Source: Gammaproteobacteria bacterium
GTDB taxonomy: Bacteria; Pseudomonadota; Gammaproteobacteria; GCA-001735895
Length of the DNA: 35,617 nucleotides
Direction: 5' to 3'
Assembly: GCA_022340305.1 (NCBI GenBank)
Contig: JAJDOF010000050.1
Coordinates: forward strand, 1-35,617
Positions 10,028-18,994 of the stretch are shown here, one piece after another. Position numbers and translations under genes: made by a program. Under the pieces are notes generated by a model that saw nothing but the letters and a program-made list of their open reading frames with translations, did no database searches and was not told where the DNA came from. How positions within the stretch are numbered: the first letter of the stretch is position 1; each line of letters starts with the position of its first letter.

Positions 10028-10056
10028 TTGACGTTCTGACATATGTCGATTATCGT
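10028..10056 (+). promoter_or_regulatory. arsR promoter (-35/-10), likely leaderless start
   Basis: TTGACG (10028-10033) and TATCGT (10051-10056) are separated by exactly 17 bases. A start of transcription 6-7 bases after the -10 box falls on the A of the arsR ATG at 10063. No Shine-Dalgarno sequence precedes that ATG. Both facts suggest that the arsR message is leaderless. Confidence 0.5.
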
Positions 10057-10065
10057 CGACATATG
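10040..10065. promoter_or_regulatory. ArsR operator: perfect 10-bp inverted repeat
   Basis: CATATGTCGA (10040-10049), a 6-base spacer, then TCGACATATG (10056-10065) form a perfect dyad. It covers the -10 box, the predicted transcription start and the arsR start codon. ArsR/SmtB repressors bind AT-containing dyads of this size near the promoter, so this is the probable autoregulatory site. The divergent DUF411 gene could be controlled from it too. Confidence 0.65.
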
Positions 10066-10428
10066 GATATAATTACCACCGTCAAGGCACTCGGCGCACT
10101 CGCCCAGGAATCGCGCCTGAACGCATTCCGCCTGTTGGTGCAAAGTGGCCCTGCCGGTCTGGCGGCGGGTGAAATCGCGCGGCGGCTGGAAATACCACAC
10201 AACACCCTGTCATCGCACCTGGCTATTTTGAGCAACGCCGGCCTGCTCACCTCACGTCGTGAAAGCCGGTCGATCATCTATAGCATTGATTTTGACGGCA
10301 CTCGCGACCTGCTGACCTTCCTGATGGAAGACTGTTGCCAGGGACAGCCCGAACTCTGCTCACCAGTACTCGACAGCCTGCTGTCGGGATGCTGTGCCGG
10401 CGCCAACACTTCCGGAGTAACCCAATGA
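10063..10428 (+). CDS. arsR: ArsR-family arsenic-responsive repressor
   Basis: 121-residue winged-helix repressor. The DNA-recognition helix region is ARRLEIPHNTLSSHLAIL (residues 39-56). The N-terminal-type metal box ELCVC is absent; instead cysteines cluster in the C-terminal part (C91, C92, C99, C110, C111). This resembles ArsR proteins with a C-terminal trivalent-arsenic site, such as the Acidithiobacillus type. The start is the ATG at 10063: residues upstream look non-coding and the operator and promoter end there. The stop overlaps the next gene by 4 bases (ATGA), so arsR and the lyase gene are translationally coupled. Whether it senses As(III) or methyl-As(III) is not decided by sequence. 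Confidence 0.85.
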   Translation: MDIITTVKALGALAQESRLNAFRLLVQSGPAGLAAGEIARRLEIPHNTLSSHLAILSNAGLLTSRRESRSIIYSIDFDGTRDLLTFLMEDCCQGQPELCSPVLDSLLSGCCAGANTSGVTQ

Positions 10429-10883
10429 AAAGAATGCACGTTAACGTCTCGGTCAAGGATCTCGAGGCGTCGATCGATTTTTACAATTCACTATTTGCCA
10501 GCGTACCCACCGTGATCAAGACAGACTACGCCAAGTGGATGCTGGACGACCCGCGGATCAACTTCGCAATCACCACTCGTGGCGAGCAAAAGGGTATCGA
10601 TCACCTCGGTATACAGGTCGAGAATGACGTTGAACTCGACGAAGTCTATGGACGCCTGCAAAACGCCGCAGCACCGGTCATCGAAGAAGGTGCGACCACC
10701 TGCTGCTATGCCGAATCTGAAAAGAGCTGGATTTTCGACCCCCAGGGTATCGCCTGGGAAACCTTTCTGACGCACGGCGAAAGCCCGGTTTACGGCAACG
10801 ATCTGGCCATACACGACAACTCCGCCTCAGCCTGCTGTAAACCCGCGCAGGCCGCAGCCAAACCCGGCTCGAGTTGCTGTTAG
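10425..10883 (+). CDS. arsI: ArsI-like C-As lyase (VOC/glyoxalase fold)
   Basis: ArsI is an Fe(II)-dependent dioxygenase of the vicinal-oxygen-chelate fold that cleaves the carbon-arsenic bond of trivalent organoarsenicals. The 152-residue protein has the expected metal ligands H5, H60 and E112 and the vicinal cysteine pair C93-C94 in TTCCYAE that binds the arsenical in characterised ArsI proteins. A further Cys-rich tail (SACCKP and SSCC) ends the protein, as often seen in this family. It is in an operon with arsR (4-base overlap) and an ACR3 pump 25 bases downstream. CadI-type proteins are close relatives, so the substrate is an inference from residues and context. Confidence 0.8.
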   Translation: MKRMHVNVSVKDLEASIDFYNSLFASVPTVIKTDYAKWMLDDPRINFAITTRGEQKGIDHLGIQVENDVELDEVYGRLQNAAAPVIEEGATTCCYAESEKSWIFDPQGIAWETFLTHGESPVYGNDLAIHDNSASACCKPAQAAAKPGSSCC

Positions 10884-10908
10884 GTTCTGGACAGGGGAAA
10901 TATAACAA

Positions 10909-11925
10909 ATGGGATTGTTTGAACGTTACCTGTCCGTGTGGGTGGGGCTTTGTATTGTTGCCGGCGTCATGCTCGGCGCCTGGATCCCGGCCAGTTTCGA
11001 GTGGATCGCGAGTCTCGAATACGCGCAGGTCAACCTGGTGGTGGCCGTGTTCATCTGGATCATGATTTACCCGATGATGGTCAACGTCGATTTTGCCTCG
11101 CTCAAGGATGTTGGAAAAAAGCCCAAGGGCCTGTGTATCACCCTGGTCGTCAACTGGCTGATCAAACCATTCACCATGGCGGCGCTCGGGATCCTGTTTT
11201 TCGAGCATGTTTTTGCCGGCCTGATAGAACCGGAAACAGCACGCGAATACATCGCCGGCATGATCCTGCTGGGTGTCGCTCCCTGTACGGCGATGGTGTT
11301 CGTGTGGAGTCAGTTGGTGCGCGGCGACGCCAACTATACGCTGGTGCAAGTGTCGATCAACGACATCATCATGGTGTTTGCGTTTGCGCCGCTCGCTGCA
11401 TTGCTGCTCGGTGTCACCGACATCGTCGTACCCTGGGAAACCCTGTTGCTTTCGGTCGTGCTTTACGTAGTGATACCGCTGGCGGCTGGTTACGTAACGC
11501 GCAAGGTATTGGACCGGGGTGACGATCACCAGGAAATCGCCGACTTCAGCGCGCGCTTCAAGCCATTTTCAGTGATGGGCCTGCTCGCGACAGTCGTGCT
11601 GTTGTTTGGATTTCAGGCGCAAACCATCATTGATGAACCCATGGTTATCGTGCTGATCGCGATTCCGCTGATGATTCAGAGTTACGGCATTTTCGCCCTG
11701 GCCTACGGCTGGGCCTATTTGTGGCGGGTCCCCTTCGATACCGCCGCGCCGGCCGCATTGATCGGTACCTCTAATTTCTTCGAACTCGCCGTGGCCGTGG
11801 CCATCGGCCTGTTCGGTCTCAACTCGGGGGCGGCGCTGGCTACCGTGGTCGGGGTGCTGGTCGAAGTACCGGTGATGTTATCGCTGGTGGCTTTTGCTAA
11901 CCGCACCAGACATCGGTTCACCTGA
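10909..11925 (+). CDS. acr3: ACR3-type arsenite efflux permease
   Basis: 338-residue inner-membrane carrier that extrudes As(III) using the proton-motive force. About ten membrane segments are visible. The family's essential Cys lies in [10 protein letters not shown] (C126), and a conserved acidic residue lies in [13 protein letters not shown] (E292). A good ribosome site (AGGGGAAA) precedes the ATG. It is the last gene of arsR-arsI-acr3; the lyase would produce inorganic As(III), which this pump removes. No arsenate reductase or arsM gene is adjacent. Confidence 0.93.
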   Translation: MGLFERYLSVWVGLCIVAGVMLGAWIPASFEWIASLEYAQVNLVVAVFIWIMIYPMMVNVDFASLKDVGKKPKGLCITLVVNWLIKPFTMAALGILFFEHVFAGLIEPETAREYIAGMILLGVAPCTAMVFVWSQLVRGDANYTLVQVSINDIIMVFAFAPLAALLLGVTDIVVPWETLLLSVVLYVVIPLAAGYVTRKVLDRGDDHQEIADFSARFKPFSVMGLLATVVLLFGFQAQTIIDEPMVIVLIAIPLMIQSYGIFALAYGWAYLWRVPFDTAAPAALIGTSNFFELAVAVAIGLFGLNSGAALATVVGVLVEVPVMLSLVAFANRTRHRFT

Positions 11926-11976
11926 ATCGAGCCTGTCCCGTTTGTTGTCACAACGACTATCACGCCACTGATGCAA

Positions 11977-11991
11977 GATCCCCGCTTGCGC
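11977..11991 (-). repeat. Half-copy of a dispersed palindromic repeat
   Basis: GATCCCCGCTTGCGC is the exact reverse complement of 21793-21807 downstream of mttB. It represents one arm plus loop of that REP-like element, lying between two convergent genes. Confidence 0.55.
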
Positions 11992-12015
11992 GCGGCCCGA
12001 CATACCGGGGCTGAC

Positions 12016-12040
12016 ATTCCAGCCGCAAAGCGGCAGGAAT
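12016..12040. terminator. Stem-loop between convergent acr3 and FAD oxidase genes
   Basis: ATTCC-A-GCCGC, loop AAA, then GCGGC-A-GGAAT: ten paired bases with a single A/A mismatch. It lies 90 bases after acr3 and directly beside the stop of the minus-strand gene, a position suited to bidirectional termination. There is no T-run, so it may only block or stabilise transcript ends. Confidence 0.4.
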
Positions 12041-12041
12041 A

Positions 12042-13385
12042 TCAGCTCCAGGGAAAGGGGCTGTGAGATACCGGGTGCAGCTTGCCCTCGGCATAGCGCG
12101 AATAGCGGAACGGCTCCAGTAGCGAGCTCTTGTCGCCACATAACTCTTCGGCGACCAGCTTGCCGACACCCAGCATCTTGTAGCCGTGGTTGGAATCGGC
12201 AATCAGGTAACAATTTTCACGGAAGCGGTCGAATACCGGAAAACTATCCGGGGTAAATGAACCGATACCACCCGAAGGTTCGTTCTTGTAGAACTCAAAT
12301 TGACCCTCGAAACGCTTCTGACAATGCGCCAGCGCCGACGTCCACATGTGCGCAAAATCTTCGCCGACGATGAAATCAGGAGAATCGACACCGTAAGGAT
12401 CGACCGCGACATCGTCCGGATCGGTCTGGATGGCGTAAGGCGCAGCACCACCCTGGATGCCACCGAAGTGGAAATCGGGTTTGTAGTAAATACCCCACAT
12501 CTTATCGGTGATCAGGCTGCCGTCGTAATCCGAGTAGAGGGGTTCATTGCTATCGACGTGAATTACCGGTGGAAACCTGCCGTCGTTGGTTTTTTGCAAT
12601 TCCGGATCGACACCGAGCGTGCCTTCCTGCAGCGACCAGTAAATCCACATCGGTACGTTATCGTGCATGGTGCCGTCCGCGGCCTTGATGGAAACCGTTT
12701 TGGGTAACTCGAGCATGTCCCAGACGGTTTTGGCCCAGGGACCGGCACCGATTACAACCTGGTCACAACCGATGTCGCCCTTGTCGGTCTCGACCGCCTT
12801 GATCGCGCCGCCGGCGGAATCACTCTTGAAACCGGTGACGGTGCAACCGGTGAGAATACGCACACCTTCGCCCTCGGCCTTGCCAGCGAGCGCATACATC
12901 GCCTTGGTGTTGTTGGCATAGCCGCCCCGTTTTTCATGCAAAACCGAGGTAATTCCCTTTGCCTGCCAGTCGTGGAACAAAGACTTCATGTAGTCCGCGG
13001 ACTCCTTCTCACCCTCGATGAAGGTAGATTCGTAACCGATGTCCTTTTGCTGACGGGCGATGCTGGCGACATCTTCATGCATACTCTCCGGGCTGATCTG
13101 CATATAACCCACCGGGTGATAGCTATAACCCTCGGGATCTGTTTCCCATACCCCGACACTGTGCGCCATCAGTTCGCGCATCGCCGGCTGGAAGTAATTG
13201 TTGCGTACCACGCCACAGGCGATGCCCGAAGCGCCCGCAGCGATGCCACCCTTGTCGACCACCAGTATGTCGCGCCCATCACCACGACCGCGCGCCTTCA
13301 ATTGCTGCGCGAGATGGTATGCGGTGCTCAGGCCATGAATGCCTGCACCGATAATCAGGTACTTCACATGTGAGGGAATAGCCAT
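12042..13385 (-). CDS. Sarcosine-oxidase-like FAD-dependent oxidoreductase (DAO family)
   Basis: 447 residues of the DAO fold, as in sarcosine/dimethylglycine oxidases (SoxB-like), which oxidatively remove N-methyl or amine groups. The FAD-binding Rossmann motif is IIGAGIHGLSTAYHL (residues 11-25), DKGGIAAGASG follows around residues 44-54, and the C-terminal FAD/substrate stretch is SFTPDSFPVFDRF, then NHGYKMLGVGKLVAEEL. The exact amine substrate is not readable. In this neighbourhood a demethylated betaine such as dimethylglycine or sarcosine is plausible. It is a single gene with about 170 bases of apparently non-coding DNA before it, and converges with acr3. Confidence 0.75.
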   Translation of the reverse strand: MAIPSHVKYLIIGAGIHGLSTAYHLAQQLKARGRGDGRDILVVDKGGIAAGASGIACGVVRNNYFQPAMRELMAHSVGVWETDPEGYSYHPVGYMQISPESMHEDVASIARQQKDIGYESTFIEGEKESADYMKSLFHDWQAKGITSVLHEKRGGYANNTKAMYALAGKAEGEGVRILTGCTVTGFKSDSAGGAIKAVETDKGDIGCDQVVIGAGPWAKTVWDMLELPKTVSIKAADGTMHDNVPMWIYWSLQEGTLGVDPELQKTNDGRFPPVIHVDSNEPLYSDYDGSLITDKMWGIYYKPDFHFGGIQGGAAPYAIQTDPDDVAVDPYGVDSPDFIVGEDFAHMWTSALAHCQKRFEGQFEFYKNEPSGGIGSFTPDSFPVFDRFRENCYLIADSNHGYKMLGVGKLVAEELCGDKSSLLEPFRYSRYAEGKLHPVSHSPFPWS

Positions 13386-13552
13386 CGATCAACCTGCTTT
13401 AGTTAGCGTTGTAGGTACGCGGCCGAAAAGCCGGCGGCGCAGCGTTTAGTGGCAAAAGAATATCGGAATCAACGGCAGTAGCGCAGGACAAGAACGACCA
13501 ATCGAAAGACAATAACGACACGACGACAAAGCGCCGCAAGGAAAAATTTCGC

Positions 13553-14701
13553 TTAAGCAAGGCCCTCGACAGCCTTACGGATGCGCCTGACCGCCTCAAC
13601 CACGCGGCTGCGTGGACAGCCGAAGTTCAGACGCATATGGCCCGCGTCGCCAAACTCGTGACCCGGCGACATGCCGACGCCGGCCGCTTCGAAAAATGCG
13701 GGTGGATCCTCGAGCCCCAGTGCGGACACATCGATCCAGGCCAGATAGGTCGCTTCGATCGGATCGAGCCTCAGCCCGGGGATAGTATTGATTTCCCTGA
13801 CCAGGTAATCACGATTTGCGGCGAGATAGGCACACTGCTGTCGATTCCATTCGTCACCGAACTCGTAGGCCGCCTCCGCCGCCGCCAGTCCCATCAGGTT
13901 CACATGCGACACGATAAAAGGGTTGACTCTCATGCGCCGACGCAGGCTCGCATCGGCAATGATGGCAAAGGCACAACCCAGGCCGGCAAGGTTGAAAGTC
14001 TTGCTCGGCGCCATCAGGGTAATAGTGCGCCGTTCGACCTGCGAGTTCAGCGAGGCGACCGGTATGTGCGATTTATCCGCATCCAGAATCAAATCGCAGT
14101 GCACTTCATCAGAGACCAGGATCAGATCCTGACGTTCCACGAGATCCGCCAGCCGCTCGAGCTCGTGGCGGCGGTAGAGAGCACCGCCCGGGTTTTGCGG
14201 ATTGCAGAAGAAGATCAGCTGGCCACGCCGGCCAGGATTGCGTTCCAGCCAGTCGAAATCGATGAGCATGCGCCGCTCGCTGGCGCACATTGGTATCGGC
14301 TGCTTGACCATGTCGTAAAAACCCGGCGCCTTCGCAAACGGGGGATAAATCACCTGCGGCTGCAGCACCCCATCGCCCGCCTTGCTGGTGGCGCGACAGG
14401 CCAGGTAAAACGCAGAAATGACGTTCGGCAACATCACGATCCAGGCGGGGTCGACATCCCACTGGTAAAGCCGTTGCATACGTGCCACCAGCAAGTCGAG
14501 CAACTGTTGGCGCACCCGCGTATAGCCGTACACCGGATGCGTGGCGCGCCGTTGCAGGGCTTGCTGGATTTCCGGGGCAACGGCAAAATCACTGTCCGCG
14601 ACCCACATCGGCAGGATATCGCGGCCGCGGTATTTCTCCCACTTGACGCTATCGCTGTCATTGCGATCAATTTCCCGGTCAAAATCAAATATCGGGGTCA
14701 T
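13553..14701 (-). CDS. PatB/MalY-type PLP-dependent C-S lyase/aminotransferase
   Basis: 382-residue fold-type-I PLP enzyme. The N-terminal DFDREIDRNDSDSVKWEKY and the following LPMWVADSDFAV are the signature of the PatB/MalY branch (cystathionine beta-lyase-like). NPQNPGG (167-173), SDEVHCDLI (197-205), and the PLP lysine K234 in APSKTFNLAG are present. Family members cleave C-S bonds in cystathionine or cysteine conjugates; some regulate transcription by protein contact. A GGTGAG ribosome site sits just before the ATG. It is divergent from the second GMC gene, and its role there is unknown. Confidence 0.85.
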   Translation of the reverse strand: MTPIFDFDREIDRNDSDSVKWEKYRGRDILPMWVADSDFAVAPEIQQALQRRATHPVYGYTRVRQQLLDLLVARMQRLYQWDVDPAWIVMLPNVISAFYLACRATSKAGDGVLQPQVIYPPFAKAPGFYDMVKQPIPMCASERRMLIDFDWLERNPGRRGQLIFFCNPQNPGGALYRRHELERLADLVERQDLILVSDEVHCDLILDADKSHIPVASLNSQVERRTITLMAPSKTFNLAGLGCAFAIIADASLRRRMRVNPFIVSHVNLMGLAAAEAAYEFGDEWNRQQCAYLAANRDYLVREINTIPGLRLDPIEATYLAWIDVSALGLEDPPAFFEAAGVGMSPGHEFGDAGHMRLNFGCPRSRVVEAVRRIRKAVEGLA

Positions 14702-14813
14702 TTGCTCACCGTAGCACTATGCAGACTCGGCGATCATATGTCAGGCGTCATCAGTATCCAAGCCGAGCGCTATTCTAGTTGACCTGTCGCAGCGCAATTG
14801 CGATGCTCAGGCA

Positions 14814-16445
14814 ATGAAAAGCGAATACGACTACATCATCCTCGGCGCCGGCTCGGCCGGCTGTGTGCTTGCCAACCGCCTCAGTGAAAGTGGTGAATAC
14901 AGTGTACTGGTGGTTGAAGCCGGACCGATGGATAACAAGCTGATGATCCACATCCCTGCCGGCGTGCACTCGGTGTACAAAGACCCCGGTATCAACTGGA
15001 ACTACCAGTCCGAGCAGGAGCCCGATCTGACACTGCGGCAGGTGGAGTTGCCCCGTGGCAAGGTGGTGGGTGGTTCTTCGTCGATTAACGCGATGGTGTA
15101 CATGCGCGGTCACCCACTCGACTACGATCGCTGGAACGCAAAACCTGGCCTTGAAGGCTGGAGCTATGCCGATTGTCTGCCCTATTTTCGCGCCGGCGAA
15201 ACCGCGGAACGCGGCGAGGATGCATGGCGTGGCGGCAGTGGGCCGCTCGGGGTCGCGCGCGCAAAGCTTGAAAACCCGCTGTTCGAGGCATTCCTGCAGG
15301 CCGGTAAATCCTCCGGGCAGGGGCTTTCGCAGGATCTGAATGGCTTTCAGCCGGAGGGCGTTGCCCGCCTCGACAGCACCATCCGCGATGGCAGACGTTG
15401 CAGCGCCGCGGTCGCCCACTTGAAACCGGCCCTGGCTCGACCCAATCTGGAGCTGGTGACGCATGCGCTGGTCGAACAGGTGTTGCTCGAAAACAAGCGC
15501 GCTACCGGGGTCCGCATTCAACACCAGGGCAAGGTGCGGGTCATCCGCGCGCGGCGTGAAGTCATCGTCGCCTGCGGCGCCATCAAGTCGCCACAAGTTC
15601 TGATGCTGTCAGGCATTGGTCCCGCTGCAGAACTCGGCAAACACGGCATCACCGTTCGCCACGAGATGCAAGGCGTCGGCCAGGACCTGCAGGACCACCT
15701 CAAAATTACGTGTAGCTGGCGCTGCACCCGTCCAATCACATACCAGCACATGACACGACCCTGGAATAAATTGAAAGTCGGCCTGCGCTGGCTGCGCTCG
15801 CACGACGGTTTTGCCGCATCCAACATCTGGGAGGCTGGCGGTCTGATACGCGGCAATGAAGAAGTCGACTACCCCAACCTGCAATACCATTTTGCTCCGA
15901 TCTCGGCGACCTATGTCGGCCGGCAGTTAAAGCTGTCGCGGGGATTTACACTACAGGTCGACCAACTGCGGCCGGCCAGCAAAGGCCATATCGAGCTCAC
16001 CTCTGCCAACCCGGTAGACCGGCCGGCGGTTCATTTCAATTACCTGAAAGACGAACACGACCTGCGCGAGTTGGTCGAAGGTTTTCACAAAATGCAGGAG
16101 TTGATCGCGCAGCCCGCGTTCATCGCCTCGCGCGGTGAGCGCCGCGAACCTCTGCCCGAGGTAAAATCAAACAGCGACATTGAAAACTGGATTCGCGCCA
16201 CCGCTTCAACCGATTTCCATCCCAGTTGCAGTTGCCGCATGGGCAACGACGACAAGGCTGTGGTCGATGCCGAGATGAAGGTGCACGGCATCGATGGACT
16301 ACGCGTGGTGGACGCCTCGGTGATGCCGGATATCGTCAGTGGCAACCTGAATGCGCCGACGCAGATGATCGCCGCGCGCGCGGCTGATTTCATCCTCGGC
16401 AAACCAGCACTCGCCCCCGAGTTCGCACGCTTCCATTTCGACTAA
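14814..16445 (+). CDS. GMC-family FAD alcohol/choline dehydrogenase, second copy
   Basis: 543 residues with the same layout as the BetA-like protein at 7755-9422. It has the FAD motif [17 protein letters not shown] (residues 6-22), PRGKVVGGSSSINAMVYMRG, and the C-terminal active-site HPSCSCRMG with GNLNAPTQM. The two are clearly related but divergent in the substrate region, so this is not a recent duplication. The substrate may be choline or another primary alcohol. The 112-base gap shared with the divergent PatB-like gene should hold both promoters. The JmjC-like gene follows 71 bases downstream on the same strand. Confidence 0.85.
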   Translation: MKSEYDYIILGAGSAGCVLANRLSESGEYSVLVVEAGPMDNKLMIHIPAGVHSVYKDPGINWNYQSEQEPDLTLRQVELPRGKVVGGSSSINAMVYMRGHPLDYDRWNAKPGLEGWSYADCLPYFRAGETAERGEDAWRGGSGPLGVARAKLENPLFEAFLQAGKSSGQGLSQDLNGFQPEGVARLDSTIRDGRRCSAAVAHLKPALARPNLELVTHALVEQVLLENKRATGVRIQHQGKVRVIRARREVIVACGAIKSPQVLMLSGIGPAAELGKHGITVRHEMQGVGQDLQDHLKITCSWRCTRPITYQHMTRPWNKLKVGLRWLRSHDGFAASNIWEAGGLIRGNEEVDYPNLQYHFAPISATYVGRQLKLSRGFTLQVDQLRPASKGHIELTSANPVDRPAVHFNYLKDEHDLRELVEGFHKMQELIAQPAFIASRGERREPLPEVKSNSDIENWIRATASTDFHPSCSCRMGNDDKAVVDAEMKVHGIDGLRVVDASVMPDIVSGNLNAPTQMIAARAADFILGKPALAPEFARFHFD

Positions 16446-16516
16446 TCATGTCCCTGGCTACTTGGTCAGGACATCGGAATGATGGATAATAGTGCGCGAA
16501 TTAAGCGGATGCCATC

Positions 16517-17431
16517 ATGAAACAAAAGCTGCACAAAGAGCTCCAGGCCCTGTTCGATTTTTACCTGAAGCAACGCCAGAACCTGCCGGAAGCGTTTACC
16601 TACAAGGCCGGCGTCATCGATAAACCGAGCTTCTTCACCGTTGCCGACCTGCAGCGGCACCTGAACAATCCGCTGCTGCAACCGGAATGGCTTTACCTCA
16701 AGCAGGACGGCGTGCGCGTCGAGCTGGAAAAATTCTGCTTCTATAAAACCGTGCAGAACAAGCAGCTTAATTTTATCGACAAGGATGTGCTCAACAACGA
16801 GATCAACAAGGGAGCGGCCGTGGTGCTGGAGGGCATCGATCTGCTCGATGCCGGCATCAACGATTTCGTTGCCCGACTCGACGACTCGTTGCCCTGCGTG
16901 TTGTCGAACGCCGAAGTCTTTTTCTCACAGCAGGACAACGAAGCTTACGAGGCGCATTGCGATGCCGACGATGTGCTCGTGGTGCAACTCGCCGGCAAGA
17001 AAACCTGGAACCTGTATGCCCCGCAACAGCGCCGCTATGCCAACATCCAGAATCTCAGCGATCAGCAACTGGGACCGGTGATGCAGGAACTCACCATGCG
17101 CCCGGGCGACGCGCTATACCTGCGTGCCGGGGTACCGCATCGCTGCATCACCAATGCACCGTTCAGCCTGCACATGTCATTCGACCTGGTCGACAGCTCG
17201 CCGAGGATCATCGATGTGAATAAAGAGGCCACCAACCAGTATGCCCATGCCTGCGAATTGCCCTATGCGCCGCTCGCCGATGTTGTCGATCGCTATGTTT
17301 CGATTCTTAAATCCGATCAGTTTCAGGCAGCGCTGGTCGAAGCAACCGAGTTCAAGCGCAACGAAATCCTCAATTTTCGCAAGATGGTCGGGCGCACCAG
17401 CGTGGTCAAAAGTCTCAATAAATTCAGCTAG
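16517..17431 (+). CDS. JmjC/cupin-like Fe(II)-2-oxoglutarate oxygenase
   Basis: 304 residues similar to the bacterial JmjC/Cupin_4 group, which includes ribosomal-protein hydroxylases (RoxA/YcfD). The iron-binding facial triad is visible as H147-x-D149 in EAHCDADDVLVVQLAGKK and H208 in LRAGVPHRC. GKKTWNLY (160-167) fits the core double-stranded beta-helix, and a helical C-terminal domain follows. The activity could be protein or small-molecule hydroxylation; the target cannot be inferred. It follows the GMC gene in the same direction and converges with the DadA-like gene. Confidence 0.7.
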   Translation: MKQKLHKELQALFDFYLKQRQNLPEAFTYKAGVIDKPSFFTVADLQRHLNNPLLQPEWLYLKQDGVRVELEKFCFYKTVQNKQLNFIDKDVLNNEINKGAAVVLEGIDLLDAGINDFVARLDDSLPCVLSNAEVFFSQQDNEAYEAHCDADDVLVVQLAGKKTWNLYAPQQRRYANIQNLSDQQLGPVMQELTMRPGDALYLRAGVPHRCITNAPFSLHMSFDLVDSSPRIIDVNKEATNQYAHACELPYAPLADVVDRYVSILKSDQFQAALVEATEFKRNEILNFRKMVGRTSVVKSLNKFS

Positions 17432-17472
17432 CTCGACAAACATCTAGTTCTGCAACCAGGCCACTGGCGCGC

Positions 17473-18714
17473 CTATAGATGTCGCGAGGGAGCACAGGCA
17501 GTTACTGAAAAGGGCTGTTCGTCGCCGCAGATGAAGTTGGCAATCAGCTGCCCCGTTATGGGTCCGAGGGTCAGGCCCATGTGCGAATGGCCAAAGGCGA
17601 ACCACAGATTTTCGTGGCGTGGCGCAGGACCGATAACCGGCAGCGTATCGGGCAGCGTCGGACGTCGCCCCATCCATGGCTCTCGCAGCAACTCTGCGGC
17701 AAGCGGAAAAGCCTCGTGCACCCGCGGGATTATGCGCGCGAGCTGGCGTGGGTCGGGCCGCGTCTCGCGGTGGGTCAGATTGGTGCCGGAGGTTACCCGC
17801 AGGCCCGCCGCCATCGGCGCCATAACATAGCTCGCATCAACATCGAAGATGGGGCGCGTAAGCTCGACACCTTCGGCTGCAGCAAAAACGGTATGATAGC
17901 CGCGCTCGATGGCCAGTGGATTGGCGTAGCCCAGCTGACCGAGCAGCCCGGGTGTCCAGGCACCCATACAGATGACCAGAGCTGGCGTCGCTTCCACGGC
18001 CTGGTCAGTGGTTAGCTCCCAACCCGCGGATGTCTCGCGCAACGACTGCACTGTGGCGCGGACGACCTCGCCGCCGGTGTCGATAAACATCTGTGCATAG
18101 CGCTTGCATAACTGTTCGGGATCGCGAATCGACAGCGACTCATCGATCAGCACCGCCTGCACGAAGATTCGTTTCAGATCGGGCTCCAGCTCATAAGCCT
18201 GTTGTGCATCCAGCAGGGTATGGCGTACCGCGCTTCGACGCATCAATTCGCGTTCGAGCTGATCGCACAAAAAGGATTCGCGGCTACGATATAGCTTGAG
18301 AATGCCACCTTGATTCAACAAGTCCTGCGCTCGAGCCTGCAGGATCCACTGTTTATGCAACTCGATCGATGCACTGGTGAGCAGGCTCATGGCTGCACCG
18401 TCGCGCAGAAAGGTTTTGCGGCGACAGCGTGACACAAACCGTAACAACCACGGCAACAACGGCAGCAGGTGCGGATAGTGCAAGCGGAAGTCATCATCCC
18501 GATTCAATAGCAGGCGATGCAGGCGCGACAGCAATGCAGGGTTGGCGAGCGGTGTGATATTGCTGTAACTCAGAATCCCGGCATTACCCGCCGAAGTTTC
18601 CTCACCCGGCCCGCGACGGTCGAGCAGCCTGACCTGGAAACCGCGCCGCTGCAATGCCAGCGCACAACTGATGCCGACGATTCCAGCGCCAAGCACGGTG
18701 ACAGATTGAGTCAT
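17473..18714 (-). CDS. DadA-like FAD-dependent amino-acid dehydrogenase
   Basis: 413-residue DAO-family flavoprotein close to the small subunit of D-amino-acid dehydrogenase and related hydroxyproline or N-methyl amino-acid oxidases. The FAD motif VTVLGAGIVGISCALALQRR spans residues 5-24. ETSAGNAGILSYSNITPLANP (about 39-59) is the flavin-adjacent segment typical of DadA, and a C-terminal GHSHMGLTLGPITGQLI contacts FAD. It probably oxidises a D-amino acid or N-methylated amino acid in the cytoplasm or at the membrane face. It is a single gene on its strand, with a ribosome site GGTGAG 3 bases before the ATG. The downstream 280 bases before the regulator hold nothing recognisable. Confidence 0.78.
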   Translation of the reverse strand: MTQSVTVLGAGIVGISCALALQRRGFQVRLLDRRGPGEETSAGNAGILSYSNITPLANPALLSRLHRLLLNRDDDFRLHYPHLLPLLPWLLRFVSRCRRKTFLRDGAAMSLLTSASIELHKQWILQARAQDLLNQGGILKLYRSRESFLCDQLERELMRRSAVRHTLLDAQQAYELEPDLKRIFVQAVLIDESLSIRDPEQLCKRYAQMFIDTGGEVVRATVQSLRETSAGWELTTDQAVEATPALVICMGAWTPGLLGQLGYANPLAIERGYHTVFAAAEGVELTRPIFDVDASYVMAPMAAGLRVTSGTNLTHRETRPDPRQLARIIPRVHEAFPLAAELLREPWMGRRPTLPDTLPVIGPAPRHENLWFAFGHSHMGLTLGPITGQLIANFICGDEQPFSVTACAPSRHL

Positions 18715-18994
18715 TGGCTCACCCGGCCTGCATTTCGCATCGCAATGCCGTACTGCGGTTCAAAGCAGGGACGGAGGGCAGCATACCCGAAGTGAATCCA
18801 TCACTTGAGCATATGGATCGAACCAACCGGGCGCGGAGCAGTCCCGCTTCAGCCGTACCCTGACAGGTCAGTGCCGGGGCAGGGTTCGCGCCGACGATGA
18901 CATTCATGTTTAATTCCGCCTGTGAAATCATTAGTTTACCCATTTCGTTCACACGATATTTCAAGCCCCGGGACCGGCTGCTGCAATGTGCAGG

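Noticed and set aside
13399..13599. 66-codon minus-strand frame between the sarcosine-oxidase-like and PatB-like genes.
   Set aside because: Overlaps the end of the PatB-like gene in another frame and has no recognisable motif; composition looks like chance.
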